Positions 1 to 9,050 of a DNA stretch of 64,000 nt are shown in pieces. The stretch comes from Myxococcales bacterium (GTDB lineage Bacteria; Myxococcota_C; UBA6777): assembly GCA_020632975.1 (NCBI GenBank), contig JACKEL010000004.1, forward strand, positions 372,001-436,000, written 5' to 3'. Positions within the stretch are counted from its first letter, which is position 1, and each line of letters starts with the position of its first letter. Under the pieces are notes generated by a model. The model saw nothing but the letters and a program-made list of their open reading frames with translations, had not been told where the DNA came from and made no database searches. Both the position numbers and the translations under genes were made by a program.

Positions 1-3000
1 GTGAACGATGGCATTTTCCGTATAGCCCGAAGTATAGAGGATCTTGAGTGTGGGACGCAGCAAGTGAGCTTGTTCTGCAAGCTGTCGTCCGTTGAGAGAG
101 CCCGGCATGATCACGTCTGTGAAAAGCAAGTCGATATCTTCGTTTTGTTTGAGGAGTTCTAATGCCTGATCACCGCTTTCTGCGGTGGTCACGCGATAAC
201 CGAGCCCTTGTAAAACAGAAGTCGCGTATTGTCGAACCATCGCTTCGTCTTCGACCAACAAGATGTGCTCGCTGCCCCCTTGGATGTAAGAGATCTCCAA
301 CATGGCAGGTTCTCTCTTGGGGCTTTTTCGGCAGCGAGGGAAGTAGAGTTTGATGCTGGTGCCTTCGCCGACTTCTGAGTAAAGCTTGACATGTCCCTCT
401 GATTGTTTGACGAAGCCATAGACCATGCTCAAGCCTAGGCCGCTGCCTTTGCCTGTGGGCTTTGTTGTGAAAAAGGGCTCAAAGACTTGGGCTGCGACTT
501 TGGGGGGCATGCCTACACCAGAGTCTGACACGGAGATCTGCACGTACTCACCAGGAGAAACTTCTTGGTGTTCAGAGGCGTATTTTTCGCCAAGGACGAC
601 GTTGGAAGTTTCGATGGTGAGCTTGCCGCCAGAGGGCATGGCATCTCTTGCGTTGACCGCAAGATTGAGGATCGCGGATTCAAGTTGGGTGGGATCAACT
701 TCTGTGATCCAGATGTCGGGGGCGAGGACGGTCTTGATCTCAATGTTTTCGTGGAGGATGCGGCGGAGCAGGTTCTCCATCTCGATCAAGTGGTGATTCA
801 CGTCGAGTTGTTTGGGGGCGAGGGCTTGGCGCCGCGCGAAAGCCAAGAGGCGATGGGTCAGATCGGCGCCGCGTAATGCAGCTGTGGCGGTCATCTCAGC
901 AAAGGGGTAAAGGTCTTGTTGTCCGACCAACTCTTCTTTCAGGAGTTCTGCATTTCCAAGGATGACCGTTAGGAGGTTGTTAAAGTCGTGTGCGATCCCT
1001 CCTGTGAGCTGCCCGATGGTTTCGAGCTTTTGGGCCTGATGAAGTCGTTCGGTGAGTTCTCTTTGTTCTGTGATATCGACCATCCCACCGACCATTCGGA
1101 CGGCTTGCCCTGCGTCATCGCGGATCACAAAACCTCGATCTTGGATATAACGTGTTGTGCCATCTGCGTGGAGAAAGCGGTATTGTTCTTCCCAAAGCGT
1201 TTCTGTGCCATCAATGACATCGTGGATACTGCTGAGCACGCGCTCTACGTCATCGGGGTGGATGCGATTGGACCAAGATGTGGCGTCTGGCTCGAGTTCT
1301 TCTCTGCGGTAGCCAAACAGGTGAAACATACCTTTGCTCCACCAAACAAGATTTTGGACAAGATCCCAGTCCCAGATCACATCACTGGTGGCTTTGGCGA
1401 CGATCTGAAAACGCTCTTCGCTGATTCGTGCGGCTTGTTCTGTTCGTTTGCGTTCGCTCACGTTGCGGAAGTACACCGCGATGCCCGCAGATACAGGGTG
1501 GATGTTGATTTGATACCAACGATCAGAGTCCGCAAAGTAACGGGTTTGCTGGATGGTTTCTTGTTTCTCTATGGCGTGAACGAAGTCTTGTACGAACTTA
1601 TCGGTCATCTCGTGAGGATAAGCCTCTTTGATCGAGATGCCCGCAAGTTCTTCGCTGGTTTTTCCAAAGATCTGCGAGGCTTTCTCGTTGATGTACTCGA
1701 AACGAGCGTCATGATCAAACAAGCAGAAAGCTTCGTCCATGTGGTGCAGTGTTTGGTAGAGCCTTTGTGAGATCTCTTCGAATTTACTTTTGGCCAAGAT
1801 CTCTTGTGTGGTGTCTTGGACGACGCCTGTTAATATCCGTCCTTTTGGGGTTTGTGTGAGTTCGCCGAGCCCTTTGATGTGGATGATCCTTCCATCAACG
1901 GCCAAGACTCTGTGTTGAAAGCTCATGTATTGCGTAGGGGATTGGACGAACTTTTGGATGTCGTGTACGACAATACGGCGGTCATCGGGATGTACAAGTT
2001 GGAGATAGTCTTCAAACTTGATGATCTTTTCATCGGGGGGGCGGCCATAGAGTTGATGAACGTTGCTGAGCCATTCCAGTCCATCCGTGTCGATGTTGTA
2101 TTTCCAAAGGCCGATATTCATCAAACGTTCGGTGGTTCGCCAGTAAGCGTCTTGTTCTTGCAGTCGGTAGTTGGTGTCTTTGAGTTCTTTGGAGTGCAAC
2201 AAGATCTCTTTGTGGACGGAGGTGAGGTGGCTTTTGAGAGCTTCCTCAGAGAGATCTTCTTTGCCTTCAAGGATGTAGTCTGTGATGTCTTCGATGCAGT
2301 GGATGATAAAGGTGACTTGTCCTTGGTTGTCTTTGACAGGTGTGTTGATGAGGCTCCAAAAGCGCTCTTCCAAGCCTCCGCCAAGACTCGGAGGGCGGGG
2401 GATCGGGTATCGATGGATCGACATGACGTCGGTTTCTCCCGTCGATTCGACCCGACGCAACGAGCGATGTAAGTCGTCTGTCGAGCCGGCAGGGAGTTCT
2501 TTGGAGATGGGGAAGATGTCGAAGATGTTGCGGCCAATGATGTCTTCGCGACGTGTCATGGTGCTTTGGAGGTAACCGTCGTTTGCGGAGATGATCTGGT
2601 GTGTGTCAGGCTGAAGGACGGCAAACTTGCCGGGGATGGCCTCGAAGAGTCCGCGAAAATAGTTGGCGGCGGCTTCCGCTTCTCGTTTCAGTCTGCTTTG
2701 TTCTTCGAGCAGGGCGGTTTTTTCTTGTTTCGCCCGGACCTGTAAGGTGACGTCGCGAACAGAAGCAAGGATGGCCTTTTTTTCTGGATCCAAGACACGC
2801 CAACGAAACTCTGCATAGAAAAAGTCTTCTTTTTTTGTGCGAATCTTCCAGATGCCGCCATAAGTTTCATCATCTTTGATGGCTCGCACAGCTTTCCATA
2901 AGGCGGGTATGTCTTCTTCGTAGCGTAGATCCGCGATGGTTTTTTGGAGGAGTTCTTCGCGGGGATATCCTAGCTTTTCGATGGCAGCGGGATTTGCGTC

Positions 3001-3099
3001 TAAGAATCGCAGGGTTTCGCGGTCGTAGATCCACGTGAGGTCGGGGATTCGATCAAAAAGAAAGCAAGCTTCTTCATTGAAATAGCGTGGCGTTGTCAA
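1..3099 (-). CDS. Multi-PAS hybrid histidine kinase, 3' end cut by window edge
   Basis: The reading frame stays open from a TTG at 3099 to the left edge (about 1033 residues). In order it shows four to five PAS domains (roughly residues 10-640), a HisKA domain with GIAHDFNNLL and the phospho-acceptor His near 704, and an HATPase domain. The ATPase has NARDAMPSGG, DSGVGMPP, FEPFFTTK and GSGLGLSMV boxes. A receiver follows with ILLVEDE and the acceptor Asp in LLFTDVIMPG near residue 995; its Lys lies beyond the edge. No membrane segment is visible, so it is probably a cytoplasmic sensor that phosphorylates its own receiver. The TTG start sits 4 nt after AGGGGAG; another TTG lies 18 nt upstream, so the start is uncertain. 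The ligand cannot be read from the sequence. Confidence 0.9.
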   Translation of the reverse strand, partial: MTTPRYFNEEACFLFDRIPDLTWIYDRETLRFLDANPAAIEKLGYPREELLQKTIADLRYEEDIPALWKAVRAIKDDETYGGIWKIRTKKEDFFYAEFRWRVLDPEKKAILASVRDVTLQVRAKQEKTALLEEQSRLKREAEAAANYFRGLFEAIPGKFAVLQPDTHQIISANDGYLQSTMTRREDIIGRNIFDIFPISKELPAGSTDDLHRSLRRVESTGETDVMSIHRYPIPRPPSLGGGLEERFWSLINTPVKDNQGQVTFIIHCIEDITDYILEGKEDLSEEALKSHLTSVHKEILLHSKELKDTNYRLQEQDAYWRTTERLMNIGLWKYNIDTDGLEWLSNVHQLYGRPPDEKIIKFEDYLQLVHPDDRRIVVHDIQKFVQSPTQYMSFQHRVLAVDGRIIHIKGLGELTQTPKGRILTGVVQDTTQEILAKSKFEEISQRLYQTLHHMDEAFCLFDHDARFEYINEKASQIFGKTSEELAGISIKEAYPHEMTDKFVQDFVHAIEKQETIQQTRYFADSDRWYQINIHPVSAGIAVYFRNVSERKRTEQAARISEERFQIVAKATSDVIWDWDLVQNLVWWSKGMFHLFGYRREELEPDATSWSNRIHPDDVERVLSSIHDVIDGTETLWEEQYRFLHADGTTRYIQDRGFVIRDDAGQAVRMVGGMVDITEQRELTERLHQAQKLETIGQLTGGIAHDFNNLLTVILGNAELLKEELVGQQDLYPFAEMTATAALRGADLTHRLLAFARRQALAPKQLDVNHHLIEMENLLRRILHENIEIKTVLAPDIWITEVDPTQLESAILNLAVNARDAMPSGGKLTIETSNVVLGEKYASEHQEVSPGEYVQISVSDSGVGMPPKVAAQVFEPFFTTKPTGKGSGLGLSMVYGFVKQSEGHVKLYSEVGEGTSIKLYFPRCRKSPKREPAMLEISYIQGGSEHILLVEDEAMVRQYATSVLQGLGYRVTTAESGDQALELLKQNEDIDLLFTDVIMPGSLNGRQLAEQAHLLRPTLKILYTSGYTENAIVH

Positions 3100-3435
3100 A
3101 GGACTCCCCTTCCTCAAGCAGTTTGGCTGTGGAAAGCAGGCGCTCATATTTGATCGCGTGTGTGGTATGGCTGAGCAAAGTATTTATAACAGAGTCAGAG
3201 CAAGGAAACATCCACTTCATTCTTGTTTTTGGGCAGGGGGAACGGAGCGAAAGAGAGTCTTGTCGAGAAGATTCTTTTGTTTCTTCAAGGATAGGCTTCA
3301 ATCTTCACAGATGAATTTTTCTGTGGAACGAATCTCCTGTTCGATTGCAGCTTTGGGATGGAGTGGGGAGTTTGGGGAAGAGAAGTGTTTGTTGCAAGAA
3401 GAATGTGGGGGCTGGGGTGTTCTGCGTTGTGGAGA
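3100..3435. other. Non-coding gap, 5' region of the hybrid kinase
   Basis: No credible gene is seen. It lies between the kinase start and the 3' end of the small membrane protein, both on the minus strand, so it should hold the kinase promoter. A TATAAA-like -10 candidate is read on the minus strand near 3181-3190, without a good -35. Confidence 0.4.
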
Positions 3436-3807
3436 TCAGGGGGTAGAACAAAGTTGGCGGGCTTCACCTTGCAAACGGCTGGCCCAACATTCTTCAGTGC
3501 AGTTGTCGTGGAGCTTTTGTTTTTGCTCACTATCGAGTTTTTTCCCGTCTTCTTTGGCGTCTTTGCTGCGTCGCGTGATGCAGTTTTTTCGACAGGTATT
3601 CAAGTAAAGGCGGCAGTAATCGTTGGGTTTTTTCGGCCAGCCGTCTTTGTCTGCGGGTTTTACGATGGCTGGGGGATTGTGAGGAGGCTTGGCAGAGATC
3701 CCAAGCCAGTTCCAAGCCGCGTAGCTTGCAAAGATACTTCCAAGACCACCTACAACGCCTAGCGTAAAGCGCAAGGTGACGGTTTTAGCACTCAGTTTAT
3801 CGTTCAT
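3436..3807 (-). CDS. Small Cys-rich membrane-anchored protein
   Basis: A 123-residue protein of unknown function. The N-terminus (residues 1-15) is followed by one hydrophobic segment (about residues 14-37, with GVVGGLGSIFASYAAW). A hydrophilic, Lys-rich tail carries at least six Cys (NYCRLY.. TCRKNC, NCTEEC and a C-terminal CSTP), a pattern fitting a disulphide-bonded domain exposed outside the cytoplasm. I chose the ATG at 3807 because GGAG lies 9 nt upstream; the open frame extends further 5' but that part looks random. It is divergent from the tpx gene. No family was recognised. Confidence 0.6.
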   Translation of the reverse strand: MNDKLSAKTVTLRFTLGVVGGLGSIFASYAAWNWLGISAKPPHNPPAIVKPADKDGWPKKPNDYCRLYLNTCRKNCITRRSKDAKEDGKKLDSEQKQKLHDNCTEECWASRLQGEARQLCSTP

Positions 3808-4052
3808 CGAAAAAGTCTCCATGGGAAGACGTGGGATGGGTTTGCTTTCGTGTGGCTTGTTATAGCAAGTGTTGTTGGAAAGATCATCCCGCTTTTTGTT
3901 TTTGATGGGAGAGGCGCTTGACAGCAAGGCCGAAACCTTTAGCCTGCGCATACATCCAAAGCCCGATTTACGCTTTGTTGTGCGATGAAGTTCGTATGTC
4001 GGGTCTTGGCCAGAGACTCTTTGACCCCACACTTACAAAAGGAGAATAGAAG

Positions 4053-4547
4053 ATGGCGACGATTACCCTCAGAGGGAATGAGATCCACACATCGGGTGAC
4101 CTTCCTGCCGTTGGTTCGAATAGCCCGGACTTTACGCTTACCAACGCTGGACTGCAAGATGTCTCTCTTGCGGCTTATGCAGGCAAGCGCAAGGTTCTCA
4201 ATATCTTTCCTAGCGTAGATACACCTGTTTGTGCGTCTTCTGTTCGTGCCTTCAATGCAAAAGCAGCTGGCAAAGAAGATGTCGTGGTGTTGAATATCTC
4301 GGCCGATCTTCCCTTTGCGATGAAGCGTTTTTGTGCTGCCGAAGGTCTTGAAGGCGTTGAGTCGCTTTCGAGCTTCCGCAGCGGCTTTGCAAAAGAGTTT
4401 GGTTTGGAGATCGTCGATGGTCCCTTGGCGGGTCTTTGCTCGCGCGCTGTGATCGTCTTGGACGCAGACAACAAAGTTGTCCACGTTGAGCAAGTGCCCG
4501 AGATCGGACAAGAGCCCAACTACGAAACAGCCCTCGCGTCGCTTTAA
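4053..4547 (+). CDS. tpx: Thiol peroxidase Tpx
   Basis: A 164-residue atypical 2-Cys peroxiredoxin of the Tpx family, at its usual full length. It reduces H2O2 and alkyl hydroperoxides at the expense of thioredoxin. The peroxidatic Cys60 sits in PSVDTPVCASSVRAF and the resolving Cys94 in RFCAAEGL; the Tpx-type N-terminus (GDLPAVGSNSPDFTLT) is present. The ATG is preceded by AAGGAG at 4039-4044 with good spacing. It is a single-gene unit, closed by a hairpin terminator at 4634-4666, and divergent from the small Cys-rich membrane protein. The proximity of two Cys-based proteins may be coincidence. Confidence 0.96.
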   Translation: MATITLRGNEIHTSGDLPAVGSNSPDFTLTNAGLQDVSLAAYAGKRKVLNIFPSVDTPVCASSVRAFNAKAAGKEDVVVLNISADLPFAMKRFCAAEGLEGVESLSSFRSGFAKEFGLEIVDGPLAGLCSRAVIVLDADNKVVHVEQVPEIGQEPNYETALASL

Positions 4548-4633
4548 TCGACAAGCTTTTGCGTTTCCTTCCCCCAAGTCCCGCCTCGCTTTGGCTCTCT
4601 GCTCCGCCTTTTGTGATCTTATCGTTTGCTTTT

Positions 4634-4666
4634 CCCTTGCAAGAATTTGCTTGCAAAGGGGTTTTT
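4634..4666 (+). terminator. Rho-independent terminator after tpx
   Basis: CCCTTGCAAG (4634-4643) pairs with CTTGCAAAGGG (one bulged A) across a short loop, and TTTTT follows at 4662-4666. It lies about 90 nt after the tpx stop codon. Confidence 0.7.
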
Positions 4667-4769
4667 GAGCATCTTTTTTAGGTATTTTGCATCCTGATAA
4701 CATGCCCTTGTTGTTTGGTGTGCGTGGGCCTTGTTTGGCGTGGAAGTATTTTATGGGTAGGTGGTCGTG

Positions 4770-5969
4770 ATGTTTGATGCAAAAGGCCCTCATGGTGAAG
4801 AGAACCGTCCTCTGGTGCATTACACCAATGGAACATCCCACCGCAAGATCTCTTCAGGTACGCCTGTTCGCGTTGCTGAAGAAACAAACAAACATTCGAG
4901 CGAGGAGGAGGCCGAAGGTCTCGATGCTTCGGGGGAATGGATCAGTGATGATTCTTCTCGGATGACGCCCATGCCCGTTCCTTCGTTTGCGTCTTTGCAA
5001 CAGCGTGCAGGACATCAACGCGAGAGCCATGCGTTAGAGCTTCGTGGTCTGACCAAGCGATATGGCGCTTTGGTGGCGGTCGATGCGCTCGATTTGTCGA
5101 TCAATCGGGGGGAGATCTTTGGGGTCTTGGGGCCCAATGGAGCAGGGAAAACCACGACCATTCAGATGATTTGTGGGTTGTTAAAGCCCGATGCTGGGGA
5201 CATCTGGGTGATGGGTTCTTCTTTGGCTTCTTCTCCGCATCTGCGTCGTCATATCGGGGTTTGTCCACAGCAGTTGGTGTTGTGGGGGAAGATGACCCCC
5301 TTGGAACAGTTGGTTTTTTTGGCCTCGACGTATGATGTCCCTGAAAAAGTCGCACGTGAGCGCGCGCTTTCGATGTTGGAAGCGTTGGGCTTGTGGGAAA
5401 AAAGGGATACCCTGGCCAAGCATCTTTCGGGTGGGATGAAGCGGCGGCTCAACTTGTTGATGGCGTTGATCCACGAGCCTTCGATCTTGGTTTTGGATGA
5501 GCCGGAGGCTGGGCTGGACCCGCAAAGTCGGGTCTTGGTGCGCGATTATGTGCGGGACTGGGTGCAAGGTGCCCAACGCACGGTGATCTTGACCAGCCAT
5601 AATATCGATGAAGTCGAGCGTTTGGCAGATCGTGTGGCGATCATGGATCGAGGTCGGTTGTTGTCTTTGGATACGCCTGATCGACTCAAGCGAGACCACC
5701 AACAAGGCGACCTCTTGGAGATCGAACTGCTTGACGCTGCACAACCTTACCTCGAAGAAGCCTTGTTTGTGTTGCGTCAGTTTTCCTCGGATTTGTCGTG
5801 GGAAGGGACCATCGTTGCGATCAGGATGGGGGCATTGGTGGAGCATCTTTCTTTTGTGCTGGGGGTCTTTCGTCGCTTTCAGATTGATATCCAAGGACTG
5901 CGGATGCGCCCCTCCACACTTGAGGATGTGTTTATTTCTTTGACAGGTCGGGCCTTGCGCGACGAATAA
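4770..5969 (+). CDS. ABC transporter ATP-binding protein (ABC-2 exporter)
   Basis: The ATPase subunit of an ABC-2 exporter, about 399 residues. It has Walker A GPNGAGKTTT, the Q-loop region VCPQQL, the signature LSGGMKRRLN, Walker B ILVLDEPEAGLDP and the H-loop TSHNIDE, then a C-terminal DrrA/NatA-like regulatory domain. About 90 residues precede the nucleotide-binding domain and are hydrophilic and low complexity, which is longer than usual. The ATG at 4770 has AGGTGG 5 nt upstream; a GTG at 4761 is an alternative. The permease gene follows 32 nt downstream. The substrate cannot be told. Confidence 0.93.
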   Translation: MFDAKGPHGEENRPLVHYTNGTSHRKISSGTPVRVAEETNKHSSEEEAEGLDASGEWISDDSSRMTPMPVPSFASLQQRAGHQRESHALELRGLTKRYGALVAVDALDLSINRGEIFGVLGPNGAGKTTTIQMICGLLKPDAGDIWVMGSSLASSPHLRRHIGVCPQQLVLWGKMTPLEQLVFLASTYDVPEKVARERALSMLEALGLWEKRDTLAKHLSGGMKRRLNLLMALIHEPSILVLDEPEAGLDPQSRVLVRDYVRDWVQGAQRTVILTSHNIDEVERLADRVAIMDRGRLLSLDTPDRLKRDHQQGDLLEIELLDAAQPYLEEALFVLRQFSSDLSWEGTIVAIRMGALVEHLSFVLGVFRRFQIDIQGLRMRPSTLEDVFISLTGRALRDE

Positions 5970-6001
5970 GTTTGAAAAAGTCCAAAAGAAGGGTTGGATG
6001 G

Positions 6002-7234
6002 ATGCGCTTGTGGAATGTCTTTCGCAAAAGTGTAAGAGAACAGTTGCGTGAGCCTTGGGGCCTGGCTCTTACTTTGGGGACTGCACCTTTTTTCGTGTTG
6101 TTGTATTGGTTGTTTTTTGGGGGGAGTACGCCTTTTGTTGTGTTGGTTTTGGAAGAGGGACGCATCGTGAAACATGCGTCGAAAAAGCCGAAGTCAAGGG
6201 AACTACAGAGAAAAAACAAGACCTCCTTGCAAGAACAGACACCTTCGACGCCCTCTGTGGGTGAGCAGTTGGTCAAGCTGCTTGGATCGCTAAAGCGCCC
6301 GCGTGGTGGTCTTTTGATGAAGGTCTCTCTGGTAGGGAGTCGTGCAGAGGCCCAGCAGCGCTTGGCGCAAAAGCAGGCCGCAGCTTTGGTGATCCTTCCG
6401 CAAGGACTTTCGGGGGCTTTGGGACTTGGAGAGGGAGACAACGCACGAGAACGGAAGAAGCTCAAGATGCGTATCGTTGGGGACTTTACGGACCCACTCT
6501 ATGCGGGAGCTGCCATCGCCTTAAATGCGGCTTTGGAGAGATTTGTGCGGGAAGCGACCAACAGTAAGATGCCTGTGGATATCGCGAAAGAGGCGATTGC
6601 ACGGTCAGATCAGCGGACAGAGTTTGAGAACTATGTTCCAGGTTTGCTGATCCTTTCGGTGGTGATGCTGATCTTTTCTGCAGCGATGACGATCACGTAT
6701 GAAGTCGAGATGGGAACGCTGCGTCGTTTGCAACTCTCGAATATATCGGCCTTTGAGCTGCTTTCAGGGATCGCTTTTTCTCAAGTCTTGTTGGGGGTCT
6801 TGTCGATCCTGTTGACTTTTGGGGTGGCTGTGGCTTTGGGTTTTCGCAGTCAGGGGCCGCTTTGGGTCGCGATCTTGGTGGGGGCGGTGACCAGCCTGTC
6901 GATCATGGGTGTCGCGATGATCGTGGCGTCTTTTGCACGCACAGTCACAGAAGCCTTCTTGTTGTCGAACTTTCCACTGTTTTTGCTGATGTTTTTTTCT
7001 GGAGCGGTGCGTCCTATTCCCAAGGTGCCTCTGTTGACGCTGTGGGGGCGGGAAGTCGGGCTTTACGATCTTTTGCAGCCGACCCATGCTGTGGTCGCTT
7101 TGAACAAGATCTTGACCTTGGGGGCTTCGCTCAGTGAGGTCTTGTTCGAGATCTTGGCCGTGTTGTGTTTGACGATCTTGTATTTTGGGGTGGGCGTGGG
7201 GTTGTTCCATCTTCGGCGAATGCGGATCGCTTAA
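6002..7234 (+). CDS. ABC-2 type permease
   Basis: The membrane partner of the preceding ATPase, about 410 residues. A first transmembrane segment near the N-terminus (ALTLGTAPFFVLLYWLFF) is followed by a large, charged extracytoplasmic loop and then five C-terminal membrane segments, the layout of the YhgE/DrrB/NatB-like ABC-2 family. The ATG at 6002 has AGAAGG 9 nt upstream and is preferred to a TTG at 5972, which has no visible ribosome site. The genes at 7418 and 9051 follow on the same strand, so the exporter may serve the same envelope process, but no sequence evidence shows this. Confidence 0.9.
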   Translation: MRLWNVFRKSVREQLREPWGLALTLGTAPFFVLLYWLFFGGSTPFVVLVLEEGRIVKHASKKPKSRELQRKNKTSLQEQTPSTPSVGEQLVKLLGSLKRPRGGLLMKVSLVGSRAEAQQRLAQKQAAALVILPQGLSGALGLGEGDNARERKKLKMRIVGDFTDPLYAGAAIALNAALERFVREATNSKMPVDIAKEAIARSDQRTEFENYVPGLLILSVVMLIFSAAMTITYEVEMGTLRRLQLSNISAFELLSGIAFSQVLLGVLSILLTFGVAVALGFRSQGPLWVAILVGAVTSLSIMGVAMIVASFARTVTEAFLLSNFPLFLLMFFSGAVRPIPKVPLLTLWGREVGLYDLLQPTHAVVALNKILTLGASLSEVLFEILAVLCLTILYFGVGVGLFHLRRMRIA

Positions 7235-7417
7235 TTTGTCCGAGTATCGGGTTTTCATGATTTTTTAATAAGATGTGAGAGCCCCTCAGGGGGTCTTGCG
7301 TGCGGATTGCTTGTTGTGGGGCGAGCGTTGATTGACATCGAGGCTTGCGCTTGCTATCCGAGATTTGACTTTTTGTCGAATGTATTCAGAGTTCTGCTTA
7401 CTTTTGGGAAGGTTGAG

Positions 7418-9043
7418 ATGGGAAAACATATTTCGGGGGAGGGCCTGAAGAGTCCGATTCTTTGGTCTCGCAAGAAGCTAAAGAAACCTCTTTCGCGATG
7501 GGAAACACTGCTGATCGGGCTGTGGTTGTTACTCTTGCCTTGGGTGCAGATGTGGCGGTTATGGCGCCCTGATGGGGGACGAAAATACTCGATCAGTGGT
7601 CCTTTTCTGACAGAACACGTAGAGCATCTTCGCGCGTTGTGGGAGAGCTTTTGGGGCATTCGTCCACCTATGGGCGATGTCACGCTTGAATCCTCGTTGT
7701 TGTGGGTGAATCCCTTCTCTTTACTATATGGTCTGTATGTTTGGGTCACTGGGCATTACACCCTCGTCACCTACCAAGTCTTGTTGATGTTGCAGATAAG
7801 CTTTTTGGCATGGGGGATGTTTCTTTACTTGCGGTCGCTTGGGCTTGATGCGTTCCCTGCTTTGTTGGGGAGCTCGTTTTTGGCGATGTGTGGGTTTGTT
7901 CCAAGCTTTTATACGCATCCTGTATTTTGGGGTTTTGTGTGGTTGCCTTGGGTGTTGTGGGCGATTGAGCGATTCTTTCAAGCCCCCGATCTGTCGAGTC
8001 TTGGTGGTGTGGGATTGTTTTTGTTTTTTGGTCTGCTTGGTGGCTCTATTGTGGGGATCTTGTGGGGCTATAGCTGGATAGCGTTGTATCTGTTGTTGCG
8101 CGTACCGCGCTTGCGTGGGGTTTCTTGGAGACTTTGGGGAGGGTATGCGCTCCTGACATCCGCGGTGTTTGGGCTCTGTGGCGGCTTGGCTTGGTGGTTG
8201 TGGTTGTCCCACGGTCTGACAGGCGCGTCTTTTTCTGTGCGCACATGGAATTACGTTGAGTTTTTGGGCTTCATGAGCCCGATGTATGGTATCCCGCGTT
8301 ATCACGGTGTGATGGTGCTTCCATGGTTGTTTTGGGGGACGTGGGGCAAAAAAGATCGCGGTCTCCATCTTTTTTATGTCGGGATGCTTTTGTTTGGTGT
8401 TTGTTTGGGTCTTGCGAATGCGCGTGAGGGAGTGTCATCGTTGCATCTGTCTTTTTTGTGGGGACACGAGATGGCTTTGTCCGAGCATCCGCTGTTTTGG
8501 ATGTCTCCCGCGCTCTCTGTGTTGATCGCTTTGGGGATGCAGCGCTACTTCTCTTTTGTGGGCACAGTGGGAGGACGTTTGTTTTGGCGCGTTCTCTTTG
8601 GGGTATGGATCGTTTGGTTGTTGTGGATCTTTTGGGGATCTTTTCAAGATCCGATCGCTCGACATCCCCATCTTCACTTGGAGTCCTTTCGGTTTCTTCA
8701 GTGGTTGTTGTTTGGGAGTATGTTGGGCTGTCTTTCGCAGATAAGAAGGCGGCGAGCGTGGGGGTGGGGTCTGCTGTTCTTGTCGTTGTGGTGGATCGAC
8801 GTCGCGACTTATCATCGACGTGCAGGGATGCGTGCCTCGCTGGTTCGTTCTAGTGCCCTCGAAGAAAACAGGCAGGCCTGTTTTCTTCGAGGTGGTGAGG
8901 GAACAGGTGGGGGCGAAAAGGTCGGATGTCACGGCTATTTTGAGAAGGGCGTGTACGTGGAGGGCTCACGTGTTGAGGGCGGGTTGGTTGTCTCGCTTGG
9001 TGGGCGGGAAAGCGTTGCGTTGTGCATAAAAGCTTGTGGGTAA
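7418..9043 (+). CDS. Polytopic membrane protein, YfhO-like, short
   Basis: A 541-residue protein with about 10-12 hydrophobic segments. Like the next gene it has an early luminal loop with aromatic and acidic residues, then repeated membrane segments ending in LLFLSLWWIDVATYH, as in YfhO-like or GT-C-type membrane proteins. The ATG at 7418 has GGAAGG upstream. After the last membrane segment the C-terminus turns into Gly-rich sequence of different character, starting exactly at a perfect 34-nt hairpin (8858-8891). It lacks the long C-terminal beta domain of its neighbour, so it may be shortened. Function is unknown; lipid-linked sugar transfer is the family-based guess. Confidence 0.7.
   Translation: MGKHISGEGLKSPILWSRKKLKKPLSRWETLLIGLWLLLLPWVQMWRLWRPDGGRKYSISGPFLTEHVEHLRALWESFWGIRPPMGDVTLESSLLWVNPFSLLYGLYVWVTGHYTLVTYQVLLMLQISFLAWGMFLYLRSLGLDAFPALLGSSFLAMCGFVPSFYTHPVFWGFVWLPWVLWAIERFFQAPDLSSLGGVGLFLFFGLLGGSIVGILWGYSWIALYLLLRVPRLRGVSWRLWGGYALLTSAVFGLCGGLAWWLWLSHGLTGASFSVRTWNYVEFLGFMSPMYGIPRYHGVMVLPWLFWGTWGKKDRGLHLFYVGMLLFGVCLGLANAREGVSSLHLSFLWGHEMALSEHPLFWMSPALSVLIALGMQRYFSFVGTVGGRLFWRVLFGVWIVWLLWIFWGSFQDPIARHPHLHLESFRFLQWLLFGSMLGCLSQIRRRRAWGWGLLFLSLWWIDVATYHRRAGMRASLVRSSALEENRQACFLRGGEGTGGGEKVGCHGYFEKGVYVEGSRVEGGLVVSLGGRESVALCIKACG
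8858..8891. repeat. Perfect 15-bp inverted repeat inside a CDS
   Basis: CTCGAAGAAAACAGG (8858-8872), a 4-nt loop CAGG, then the exact complement CCTGTTTTCTTCGAG (8877-8891). It lies in the coding region of the short YfhO-like protein, where the protein changes character. The length (34 nt) is not a multiple of three. Confidence 0.9.
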
Positions 9044-9050
9044 AGGAAAT

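Noticed and set aside
988..1770. Plus-strand open frames over the first 3 kb
   Set aside because: The minus-strand frame gives continuous PAS, HisKA, HATPase and receiver motifs.
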